10,137 bases of DNA from Gracilaria caudata (lineage: Eukaryota > Rhodophyta > Florideophyceae > Gracilariales > Gracilariaceae): the NCBI GenBank assembly GCA_030374735.1, contig JASCIV010000928.1, positions 1 through 10,137 on the forward strand, given 5' to 3'. Numbering within the stretch: the stretch's first letter is position 1; each line of letters starts with the position of its first letter. Positions 4,977 through 10,137 of the stretch are shown piece by piece. A program made the position numbers and the translations under genes. Below the pieces are notes generated by a model. That model was not told where the DNA came from and did no database searches. It saw only the letters and a program-made list of their open reading frames with translations.

Positions 4977-7824
4977 CGGCGGCACGGGCTTGCTGTGCGC
5001 GGAGGACCGCGACGCGTTGCGCGCGAGCGCGTTCCCGTTCGAGCACCTGCTGCACACGGTGGAGGCGTATCTGTTCGCGCAGGACGCGTCGGACCGCACG
5101 CCGTACGCGCACATGCAGCAGCTCTCGCAGCTGCCGCGCGGCGCGCGTCTGATGCGCTGCAACGCCACCGTGTGCGCGCAGATGGCGCTGCGCGCCAAGA
5201 CCATTCGCGAGACCGTCGCCAACGTGCTGAGCCTGCGCCAGTTCCCGTCCATCCGCAGCTACCGCAGGCACCAGCGCGCGTTCACGGCGCTGTGGCTGGC
5301 GCTGCTGCCGCTGGATATGACGCCCAACTCGGGCTTCTTCACGGTGCTGTGGGCGCCGCTCATTTCGTACGGCGTGCTGGGCTTGGAGGAGGTGGCGGAC
5401 AAACTGCTGCATGCGCGCGGCGCGGGGGAGCGCGACGCGCCGCTGCACGAGCTGTGCGACCGGGCGGCGCGCTCCGTGGTGCGCGGCGTGAACAGCGTGC
5501 GCTGGGGCTGTGAGCATCACGTGTACGCGGCCGCGGCCGAACATGATCATCATGATGAAGGCGAGCAGCACGCGGTGCCCAGCGTGAACGCGGAGCGCGC
5601 CGAGTACGCGGTGGCGCTGGTGGCCGCCGACGGCGACGGCGATGGCGACGACGGCGATGGGCGCAGCGTCGCCGACACGCGCATCGTGTTCGCCAACAGC
5701 CACGCGCACGAGCGCAAGCGCGCGCTGTTCGACTCGCTGTTCGCGCGCACCGCGCGCGAGCAGCAGCGCTCGTTCTGGCAGCACCTGGTGCGCGCCATCC
5801 CGTGGAAGCTGTGGCTGCTGTCCGCGCTGTGGACGCCCGTGGCGCTGCTGCTGTCGTGGGCGCTGCGCGACGAGCTCGAGCAGTCGCCGGCGCGATGGTG
5901 GCACTCGCGCCTCAACGTGCACGACACGGTGGGCACGTACATCTCGTTTGCGGCGTTCACGCTGCTGGGCTTCTTCGTGCACGCCGCCGCGGCGCGCTAC
6001 GCGCGCGGCGCGCAGCTGTGGGGCGCGCGCGTGGGCGCGGCGTGCCACGCGTTGGCGCTGCACATGTCGCGCCTGTTCGAGCTGAGCGCCATCCACGACG
6101 GCGACCGCCGCCGCGTGCTGTCGCACATCGCGGCGCTGCCCGTGGCGCTCAAGTCGGACGTGCGCGGCGCGGACGACGACGAGCCGCTCACGCGCGCGCA
6201 GCTACGCTGGCTGCTGGGCGGCGCGGACGCGTCGCGCGTGCTGCGCGAGCGCCGCAGCCGCCGCGCGCAGCACTGCATCGACGTGGTGCGCTCGTACTTC
6301 CATCTGACGCTGCACCGGCCGCAGCGACTGTCGCGGCCGTTCGCGCCCGGCGTGCGCGAGGCGCACGCGCGCTACGAGCTGCTGGCGTTGGAGAAGGTGC
6401 TGCGCGAGTGTCGCGTGCTGAGCGAGACGCGCGTGGCGCGCGCGTTCATGCGACTGCTTCACGCGCTGCTGGCGCTGTGGACGCTCACGCTGCCGCTGGC
6501 GTTGGCGCCGTTCTCCGGCTGGCTGGTGGCGCTGTGGACGCCCGCGCTGTCGTTCGGCGTGCTGGGCATGTACGCGATGGGCGTGCAGATGCAACTGCCG
6601 TTCGGCATCGACGCCAACGACGTGCGCGTGCACGAGCTCGCGGCCGACGTGGCGCGCGACGTGCTGCGCGTGCGCGACGAGCTGCCGCACACGCGCGCGC
6701 TGCGCGACGACGAGGAGCAGCTGGCGGCGTTGTGGCACGCGCAGTGCGCGGACGAGAGCGCGGACGCGGACGCGGACGCGGACGCAGTGGGCGCGGCGCG
6801 CGCGCCGCTGCGGCGCCACAGCGACTCGCTGTCGGCGCGCGAGGTGGCGCGCGTGGCGTGGCGCGCGTTCTCCGCGCGGCGCACGCTGGTGCTGCTGGCG
6901 TGGAGCTCGCTGGTGGTGTTGGGCTCGTGGCTGCTGTCGCGCTCGACCGCCGGCGCGCCGCGCACGTGCGACGACGACGAGTGGGTGTGCTCGCATCTGG
7001 CGCTCAACGGCACGGAGAAGACGTTGCTGGGCTTTGCGCTGTTCTTCCTGCTGGGCGCGCGACTGGCCGACGCGCACGCGCAGCACGTGGGCAGACGCGC
7101 CGCGTGGCACGCGCTTGCGGCGCTTGCCACCGCCGTGGCGCGACGCACCGCCGCCGCCACCGCCACCGCCACCGGCGCGGGGCGCGCGCGAGAGGAGGAG
7201 GCGCGCGGCGAGCGCGAGACGCGCCGCACGGCGGCGCTGCTGGGCGTGTGGATGCGCTCGCTGCGCGACGAGCTGCAGTCGGGCAGCGCCGCGGCGTGGG
7301 CGCGCGTGGCGCGCTGCGCCGACGAGCTGCAACTGGCGCTGGCGCGCCCGCTTGGCGACGGCGACGGTGATGGCGACGGTGATGGCGACAGCACGCTGGG
7401 CGCGAACGAGCGACGACAGCTGCTGTGGCAGCTGCGGCGCGCGCGCGAGCTGTCGCACGAGCTGCGCGACGCGCGCGACGAGACGCTGCCGGCGGGGTAC
7501 GACGCGCTGCAGCGCGCGGCGCTGGGCGCGTGGTTGGCGCTGGCGCCGCTGGGCGTGCTGGCGCGCTCGGGCTGGCTGGCGCCGCTGTGGGTGGCGCTGG
7601 TGGGGCACGCGCTGCTGGCGCTGCGCACGTGCGCGGCGTGGCTGGCGCGCGGCGTGCACCACGGCGCGCAGCGCGAGCTGCTGCCGGACGTGCGCACCGT
7701 CGCGCGCATGCTGCGCGCCGCCACGCGCCGCGTGCCGTGGCGCGCGCACGACGGCAGAGTGTCGCTGCGCGGACGGCGCGCGCGACGCGTGCGCGAGCGG
7801 GGCACGCAAACGGGGCACTGCTGA
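2175..7824 (+). CDS. Single-chain penta-bestrophin: five tandem bestrophin channel domains (two exons, 1856 residues)
   Basis: The CDS is join(2175-3085, 3165-7824). Bestrophins (Pfam PF01062) form pentameric membrane anion channels in eukaryotes, usually with one domain per subunit. Here five domains follow one another at residues about 56-355, 406-699, 756-1085, 1174-1477 and 1529-1825. All five show TM1; a TM2 neck helix; a helix of the type HIAALPxALK (degenerate in repeats 3 and 5); and a C-terminal [LFA]..LWLALLPL.....SGW...LW hairpin. DPFG-acidic motifs end repeats 1, 2 and 4. Linkers are low-complexity (His/Pro, Asp-Gly, Asp-Ala). The C-terminal tail (1826-1856) is strongly basic. The ATG at 2175 is the first in-frame ATG after an upstream stop. 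The single intron interrupts repeat 1; everything else is one 4660-nt exon, so the repeats cannot be separate genes. Ion selectivity and membrane location cannot be read from sequence. Confidence 0.85.
2340..3318 (+). repeat. Bestrophin repeat 1 (residues about 56-355, interrupted by the intron)
   Basis: TM1 is about 68-87 and TM2/neck about 109-127. The conserved arginine-aromatic pair is R132-Y133-W134, with F124 eight residues before the Arg, as in F-x7-R of known bestrophins. The cytosolic helix reads AYPIALKMTIRGE (177-189). The final hairpin runs 281-322 through SGW (302-304), and DPFG is at 329-332, followed by F-D-A-H-D, a partly acidic clasp. The TM1-TM2 loop has WRSRLSV and no cysteine pair, like repeat 4. 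The intron splits the codon for W304. Confidence 0.85.
3086..3164 (+). other. Spliceosomal intron, 79 nt, phase 2, in bestrophin repeat 1
   Basis: The donor is GTAAGT (3086-3091) and the acceptor AAAG|G (AG at 3163-3164). A CTGAC branch-type motif lies at 3140-3144, its A 21 bases from the intron end. The U-rich run (about 3104-3112) is near the donor, and the bases just before the acceptor are CAA repeats, so there is no polypyrimidine tract at the 3' site. Splicing restores a Trp codon (TG|G) and continues SGW into FTPLW, matching the SG[WF]...LW motif of other repeats. Without splicing, translation stops at TAA 3087-3089. Confidence 0.9.
3469..4350 (+). repeat. Bestrophin repeat 2 (residues about 406-699), the most canonical copy
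   Basis: TM1 is about 412-431 and TM2/neck 459-474, with F470-x7-R478-Y479-W480 followed by RALQLW. The cytosolic helix has HIAALPYAAKLQLRGG (521-536). The C-terminal hairpin includes FFWLALLPLSLIRFAGF (630-646). The clasp SDPFGHDDEDLPLD (670-683) is the closest of the five to the NPFGEDDDD calcium clasp of animal bestrophins. The TM1-TM2 loop has two cysteines, C443 and C447, flanking R-W-W. Confidence 0.88.
4519..5508 (+). repeat. Bestrophin repeat 3 (residues about 756-1085), calcium-clasp motif lost
   Basis: TM1 is about 765-785, TM2/neck 808-822 with F821-x7-R829-H830. The cytosolic helix reads HLAHIPLLLGERLAS, without the usual RG. A glycine run (898-907) is inserted in the cytosolic part. 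The C-terminal hairpin LWLALLPLDMTPNSGFF (1013-1029) and TVLWAPLISYGVLGL are well kept. At the exact position of DPFG stands H-A-R-G (1053-1056), followed by AGERD, so the acidic cluster is mostly gone. The loop cysteines C794 and C798 match repeat 2. Confidence 0.82.
4945..4974 (+). repeat. (GGC)10 run encoding ten glycines
   Basis: A pure GGC trinucleotide run encodes Gly 898-907 inside the cytosolic portion of bestrophin repeat 3, followed by D-G-G-T-G. The other four repeats have no insert here, so it is a local expansion, probably length-variable. Confidence 0.9.
5629..5661 (+). repeat. Asp-Gly coding tract in the linker between bestrophin repeats 3 and 4
   Basis: GAC/GAT and GGC codons alternate to give an Asp-Gly run (residues 1126-1136) within the longest linker (about 88 residues) of the polypeptide. 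It resembles the tracts in repeat 5 and in the gene A tail. It is likely a flexible acidic spacer. Confidence 0.8.
5773..6684 (+). repeat. Bestrophin repeat 4 (residues about 1174-1477)
   Basis: TM1 is about 1184-1203 and TM2/neck 1227-1241, with F1240-x7-R1248-Y1249. The cytosolic helix is HIAALPVALKSDVRGA (1291-1306), nearly the same as repeat 2. The C-terminal hairpin has LWTLTLPLALAPFSGWL (1408-1424) then LWTPALSFGVLGM. The clasp position reads L-P-F-G (1448-1451) then I-D-A-N-D, a form seen in bacterial-type bestrophins rather than the polyacidic animal one. The TM1-TM2 loop has WWHSRLNV, like repeat 1, with no cysteines. Confidence 0.87.
6760..6786 (+). repeat. Ala-Asp coding tract (GCGGAC repeats) between bestrophin repeats 4 and 5
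   Basis: A 6-bp repeat encodes alternating Ala-Asp at residues 1503-1511 in the linker before repeat 5. It is another short acidic low-complexity spacer. Confidence 0.8.
6838..7728 (+). repeat. Bestrophin repeat 5 (residues about 1529-1825), most diverged copy
   Basis: TM1 is about 1542-1561. TM2/neck (1590-1605) keeps LLGFALFFLLG, but the F-x7-R pair is replaced by A1602 and Q1610. The loop has C1572 and C1579 and an N-G-T glycosylation-type site at N1585. The cytosolic helix is recognisable only as RRTAALLGVWMRSLRDEL. The C-terminal hairpin AWLALAPLGVLARSGWL (1759-1775) is clear. The DPFG position reads R-G-V-H (1799-1802). Ala/Arg-rich stretches and an Asp-Gly insert (1701-1712) interrupt the middle. 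It is assigned as bestrophin by order and spacing within the array; in isolation it would be hard to recognise. Confidence 0.68.
7354..7389 (+). repeat. 12-bp tandem repeat encoding Gly-Asp inside bestrophin repeat 5
   Basis: Units of the type GGCGACGGTGAT are repeated in tandem, giving Gly-Asp at residues 1701-1712. The near-identical units, including the shared GGT GAT codons, point to recent slippage. The tract lies in the cytosolic middle of the repeat, not in a membrane helix. Confidence 0.85.
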
Positions 7825-7848
7825 AACGGAATGTTTTGTTTTTTGTTG
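7825..7848. other. 24-bp convergent intergenic gap
   Basis: Only 24 bases separate the TGA of the bestrophin gene (7822-7824) from the TGA of gene B (7849-7851 on the other strand). The gap is T-rich on the + strand and has no AATAAA on either strand. Both mRNAs must therefore end inside the opposite gene, and their 3' ends overlap. Confidence 0.85.
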
Positions 7849-9384
7849 TCACACTTCATCGCCGCGGCGCGGCGCGCCCAGGCGGCGCACCAGCGGCGCG
7901 TGCTCGCGCAGACGCAGTTTGGCCAGGCTCTTGAGGCGCGTCACGCCGGCCACATGCGCGAGCCCGACGGCGTCGCCGGCCACCACGTCGAATCGGTCGA
8001 TGGCCAGACGCGCGCCCTTCCACTTGAGCAGGTGGCCGTAGTGCTCGAAGATGCTGAGACACACCGCCGCCTCCAGCACGCTGATGGAGCCGTCCACGCG
8101 CGCGGCGTCGTCGGGCAGCTGCTCGTGCGTCTCGCGGTGCACCTCCGGCACCCAGCACACGTTCTGCACGTGCGGCTCGATGCGCGCCAGCCCGTGGAAC
8201 GCCAGCAGCATGTTGTCGCGGCTGTACGGCGCGTACAGCGTGTGCTCCTCCGTGTCGCCCAGCGCCGCGCTCTTGCCGACGGTCATCCACAGCGTGAACG
8301 CGCCCACCGCCAGCGTGAGCACGTCCGCCGACGGCTTGATGAGCCCGCCCGCGCCCTCGTAGAACACAATCAGCGCCACGGAGATGGCCAGCCCCACCAC
8401 GTAAATGGACACGCGCTTGCCGTTGAACAGCCGCAGCCCGCGCTCGTACGCCTCGCACACCGCCGCGAACTGCGACATGCTGCGCACCAGCAGCTCCAGG
8501 TTGTCCGTGTTGAACTCCGCGCACAGCTCCACCATCACCGCGCGCTTGCCCACCGACTGGATGCCGCTGTCCACCTCGCGCAGCCGCTCCCTGGTGAACA
8601 CCGCGTCCAGCTTGAAGTTGGTGCGCTCCACGACGTCGCGGTGCCAGCCCAGGTCGATTTTGACCGGCTCGCTGCCCAGCTTGCACAGCGCGCGTTCCAC
8701 GCTCTTGTTGACGCCCACCATCACCACCGAGTCCTCCGTCCAGAACGCCACCGTGCGCGCGTTGAGGTGGCGCAGCATCTGCAGCAGCGCGCGCGTGTCG
8801 CGCGTGAGCGATTCGCTCGCACTCACCACCGTGATCACCATGGAGCCGAAGCCGGAGCGCGTCATCTGCAGCTTTGGCACGCGCTGTCCCTCGCGACACT
8901 GGAAGCGCAGCGTCTTCTTCACGTAGTACACGCTGGGCTTGAACAGCAGCACGTTCACATCCAGCACCAGCTTCTCGAAGCCGTACACGCGCGGCAGCTT
9001 CACGGCCTTGTACACCAGCGCAATCAGCACCCAACACGCGCTCTCCGCAAAGCCCAGCACTTGGATGATGTGCGTGAGCACGAAGATGCACGACGCGGCC
9101 AGTTTCTCGCTGAGCGCGCTCTTGGCGCAGCCCACGTCCTCGTGCTGCTTTGCGGCGGCGGCGGCGGCGGCGGCTTCGGCGCGCTGCATGCTCTTGGGGT
9201 CGTGCTCGTGCAGCGCGTATCCGTCCACGTCATCGCTCTGCTCGTCGTCGTCGTCGTCGTCGGGCTGCAGAAACGCGTCCGCGAACAGGCGCAGTAACAG
9301 CGCGTTGAGCGTGGCGGTGAGCACCGGGCGGCGCAGCAGGTCCAGCCCGATGCCTCGCTCGATCTCGCGCAGGTTGAGAGTCAT
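7849..9384 (-). CDS. Gene B: multi-pass membrane protein of unrecognised family, paralogue of gene A
   Basis: This 511-residue protein is a full-length relative of gene A, about half identical by eye. The ATG at 9384 is chosen because the alignment with A begins exactly there; the frame is open further upstream but without an ATG. Order: N-terminal hydrophobic stretch (22-40), Asp run (42-47), Ala run (71-78), hydrophobic segments (about 96-127), soluble region with DLGWHRDVVERTNF (244-257), two membrane segments (about 325-343 and 352-369), and a C-terminal soluble region with VLEAAVC.SIFEH. Residues 305-324 and 350-378 match A without change. B lacks the Gly-His/Gly-Asp tail of A and ends in a basic stretch. 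It converges on the bestrophin gene. Function is unknown; a shared pathway with the channel is inferred from linkage only. Confidence 0.85.
   Translation of the reverse strand: MTLNLREIERGIGLDLLRRPVLTATLNALLLRLFADAFLQPDDDDDDEQSDDVDGYALHEHDPKSMQRAEAAAAAAAAKQHEDVGCAKSALSEKLAASCIFVLTHIIQVLGFAESACWVLIALVYKAVKLPRVYGFEKLVLDVNVLLFKPSVYYVKKTLRFQCREGQRVPKLQMTRSGFGSMVITVVSASESLTRDTRALLQMLRHLNARTVAFWTEDSVVMVGVNKSVERALCKLGSEPVKIDLGWHRDVVERTNFKLDAVFTRERLREVDSGIQSVGKRAVMVELCAEFNTDNLELLVRSMSQFAAVCEAYERGLRLFNGKRVSIYVVGLAISVALIVFYEGAGGLIKPSADVLTLAVGAFTLWMTVGKSAALGDTEEHTLYAPYSRDNMLLAFHGLARIEPHVQNVCWVPEVHRETHEQLPDDAARVDGSISVLEAAVCLSIFEHYGHLLKWKGARLAIDRFDVVAGDAVGLAHVAGVTRLKSLAKLRLREHAPLVRRLGAPRRGDEV
9151..9180 (-). 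repeat. GCC-type triplet run encoding an Ala-rich stretch in gene B
   Basis: On the minus strand, GCC/GCG-type triplets encode A-E-A8 (residues 69-78). The run lies in the variable loop between the N-terminal hydrophobic stretch and the next membrane segment; gene A has no equivalent. Confidence 0.85.
9244..9261 (-). repeat. (GAC)6 run encoding six aspartates in gene B
   Basis: A pure GAC triplet run gives D42-D47, just after the N-terminal hydrophobic stretch. Gene A has a longer Asp/Glu run at the same place (residues 42-52), so the acidic patch itself is conserved although its length is not. Confidence 0.9.
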
Positions 9385-9488
9385 GGCGCCGCCGTCACTG
9401 TGGTCGTCATCGCCGAGCACAAAAGCGCCGCGTGCGGCACGTCGCGCAGCGCGAGCGCGCTCAAAACGTTGGGTGAGGGTTGCTCGCA

Positions 9489-9561
9489 AACGGTCCGTTG
9501 GGGCGTTCTTGGGTGGCTGCGCGCGCGCAACGGACAACGGACGCAGGGCGCGTGCCCGTTG
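9489..9561. promoter_or_regulatory. Cluster of CAACGG hexamers upstream of gene B
   Basis: CCGTTG occurs at 9495-9500, CAACGG at 9528-9533 and 9535-9540 (a tandem CAACGGA pair), and CCGTTG at 9556-9561. AACGG-T-CCGTT (9489-9499) is also an inverted repeat. CAACGG fits the YAAC[GT]G core bound by Myb proteins. The cluster is about 110-180 bases upstream of the gene B start. Binding is inferred from motif only. Confidence 0.35.
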
Positions 9562-9684
9562 CGTGAGATGCCCCGCTGTCAGCCGCGATCACCTCCGCCG
9601 CCCCTGGCCGCTCCTCGCCGCCCCTCGCCGCGTGCGAGCACCGTCAATCACAGCCGCGCCTTGCGCGACGCCGCTGGCCCCATC

Positions 9685-9723
9685 CACTCGCTGCGCGATG
9701 TGCAGCACTCTGCGCAGCGAGTG
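9685..9723. repeat. Perfect inverted repeat, 12-bp arms, with a nested small palindrome in the loop
   Basis: The left arm CACTCGCTGCGC (9685-9696) and right arm GCGCAGCGAGTG (9712-9723) are perfect complements around a 15-base loop. The loop itself contains GTGC-A-GCAC (9700-9708). It lies about 300 bases upstream of gene B. It could be a transcript-end hairpin of an unseen minus-strand neighbour, a dimeric protein site, or a structured RNA piece. The structure is direct observation; no role can be assigned. Confidence 0.65.
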
Positions 9724-10137
9724 CCGAATTCGGTTGCAACGCGTGCATCCTCCGTCATCGCGCCACCGCGCTCGCCTTCCTTGCCCCACTTGCGCCACCG
9801 CACCCCAACCTCCCGAACGTACCCCTGCTGTGCCTCTGTCCCATCCGTGTCTTCATCCCCGTAAACAAAACCTCCCACGCCCCTCAAAGCTCGTGCTTCT
9901 CAATGCAGATATCGTCACCCTCGTGGCCCCGACCTTTGTACAAAAACCACTCTTCAGCAGTCCTGTCCGTTTCAAGTAGCGTGCGTGCTCATCGCGCTGC
10001 CCGCCACCGTGCCCATGCATCGGTCCCATCCGCAGCGTCCTCACACCAATTCCTCCACCCTAAATCAGTTCGTTATTATTCTCGCATCTCCGTTACACCC
10101 AGCTCCCATCATGACAGCTCGTCACCCTCCCCGCCCC

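Larger units (their letters stand above)
9385..10137. other. Upstream region of gene B, no supported gene
   Basis: These 753 bases precede gene B on its strand. They hold a cluster of CAACGG-type hexamers (9495-9561), two copies of CCGCCCCT 20 bases apart (9598-9605 and 9618-9625, GC-box-like on the minus strand), a perfect long inverted repeat (9685-9723) and a C/T-rich, less GC-biased right part. Small open frames exist on both strands but none has a recognisable domain or a clear start. A minus-strand neighbour could end here, but I cannot support one. Confidence 0.55.

Noticed and set aside
3379..6126. A 915-codon open frame on the minus strand opposite the bestrophin exon
   Set aside because: It is Arg/His/Gln/Val-rich, has no domain, and exists because the sense strand uses almost only GC-ending codons, which removes antisense stops. 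The sense frame has clear bestrophin motifs across the same span.
2175..7824. Bacterial origin of the locus, since bestrophin domains also occur in bacteria
   Set aside because: A clear spliceosomal intron lies inside a repeat, no ribosome binding sites precede the ATGs, and the low-complexity insertions are typical of eukaryotic proteins.
6202..7859. Long minus-strand open frames (about 466 and 538 codons) over repeats 4 and 5
   Set aside because: Same cause: Ser/Arg/Ala-rich shadow composition, two overlapping frames both open, and no recognisable motifs.
7831..9297. A 488-codon plus-strand open frame opposite gene B
   Set aside because: Gln/His/Arg/Val-rich shadow of gene B, whose minus-strand frame is validated by full-length similarity to gene A.
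9385..9537. Extension of gene B upstream to a TTG at 9537
   Set aside because: The alignment with gene A begins exactly at the ATG at 9384, and the extra Arg/Ala-rich stretch has no counterpart in A.
9591..9632. G-quadruplex in the GC-box-like region upstream of gene B
   Set aside because: The minus strand has only two runs of three or more G; the other runs are pairs, so a stable quadruplex is not supported.
9648..10044. Small minus-strand open frames (63 and 79 codons) upstream of gene B as a possible neighbouring gene
   Set aside because: No recognisable domain, no paired splice signals that I could make convincing, and no similarity to the other proteins here. They could be fragments of a gene lying mostly outside the window.
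10111..10137. ATG near the right edge as the start of a rightward gene
   Set aside because: Only nine codons are visible before the window ends, so nothing supports it beyond an open frame.

Overview
The window looks like nuclear DNA of a GC-rich, intron-poor microbial eukaryote. The reasons are one clear spliceosomal intron (GTAAGT donor, CTGAC branch-type site, AAAG acceptor), an AATAAA polyadenylation signal, no Shine-Dalgarno spacing before the ATGs, and long low-complexity Asp, Gly and Ala runs in the proteins. I cannot place the lineage. A GC-rich, intron-containing giant DNA virus of protists is a less likely alternative that I cannot fully exclude.

Layout from left to right: gene A (68-1624, +), a 518-residue membrane protein of a family I do not recognise; a 550-nt intergenic stretch with an AATAAA signal and a perfect 9-bp-stem hairpin; a large two-exon gene (2175-7824, +) encoding 1856 residues; only 24 bp between converging stop codons; gene B (7849-9384, -), a 511-residue paralogue of gene A; and 753 nt of non-coding DNA upstream of B, with another perfect 12-bp-arm inverted repeat.

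The central gene is the main discovery. Its product is five bestrophin-type anion-channel domains in tandem in one polypeptide. Each repeat has the bestrophin order: TM1, a TM2/neck helix with F-x7-R-[YWH], a cytosolic helix of the type HIAALPxALK..xRG, and a C-terminal LWLALLPL...SGW...LW hairpin. A calcium-clasp-like DPFG-acidic motif follows at a fixed 14-residue spacing, intact in repeats 1, 2 and 4 and lost in 3 and 5. Known bestrophins are homopentamers of single-domain subunits, so five fused domains match the number needed for a whole channel in one chain, with each position free to diverge.

Genes A and B flank the channel gene as a diverged pair, one in direct and one in inverted orientation. 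They share about half their residues and a 29-residue membrane block that is identical. They are candidates for partners of the channel, but that link is inferred from position only.
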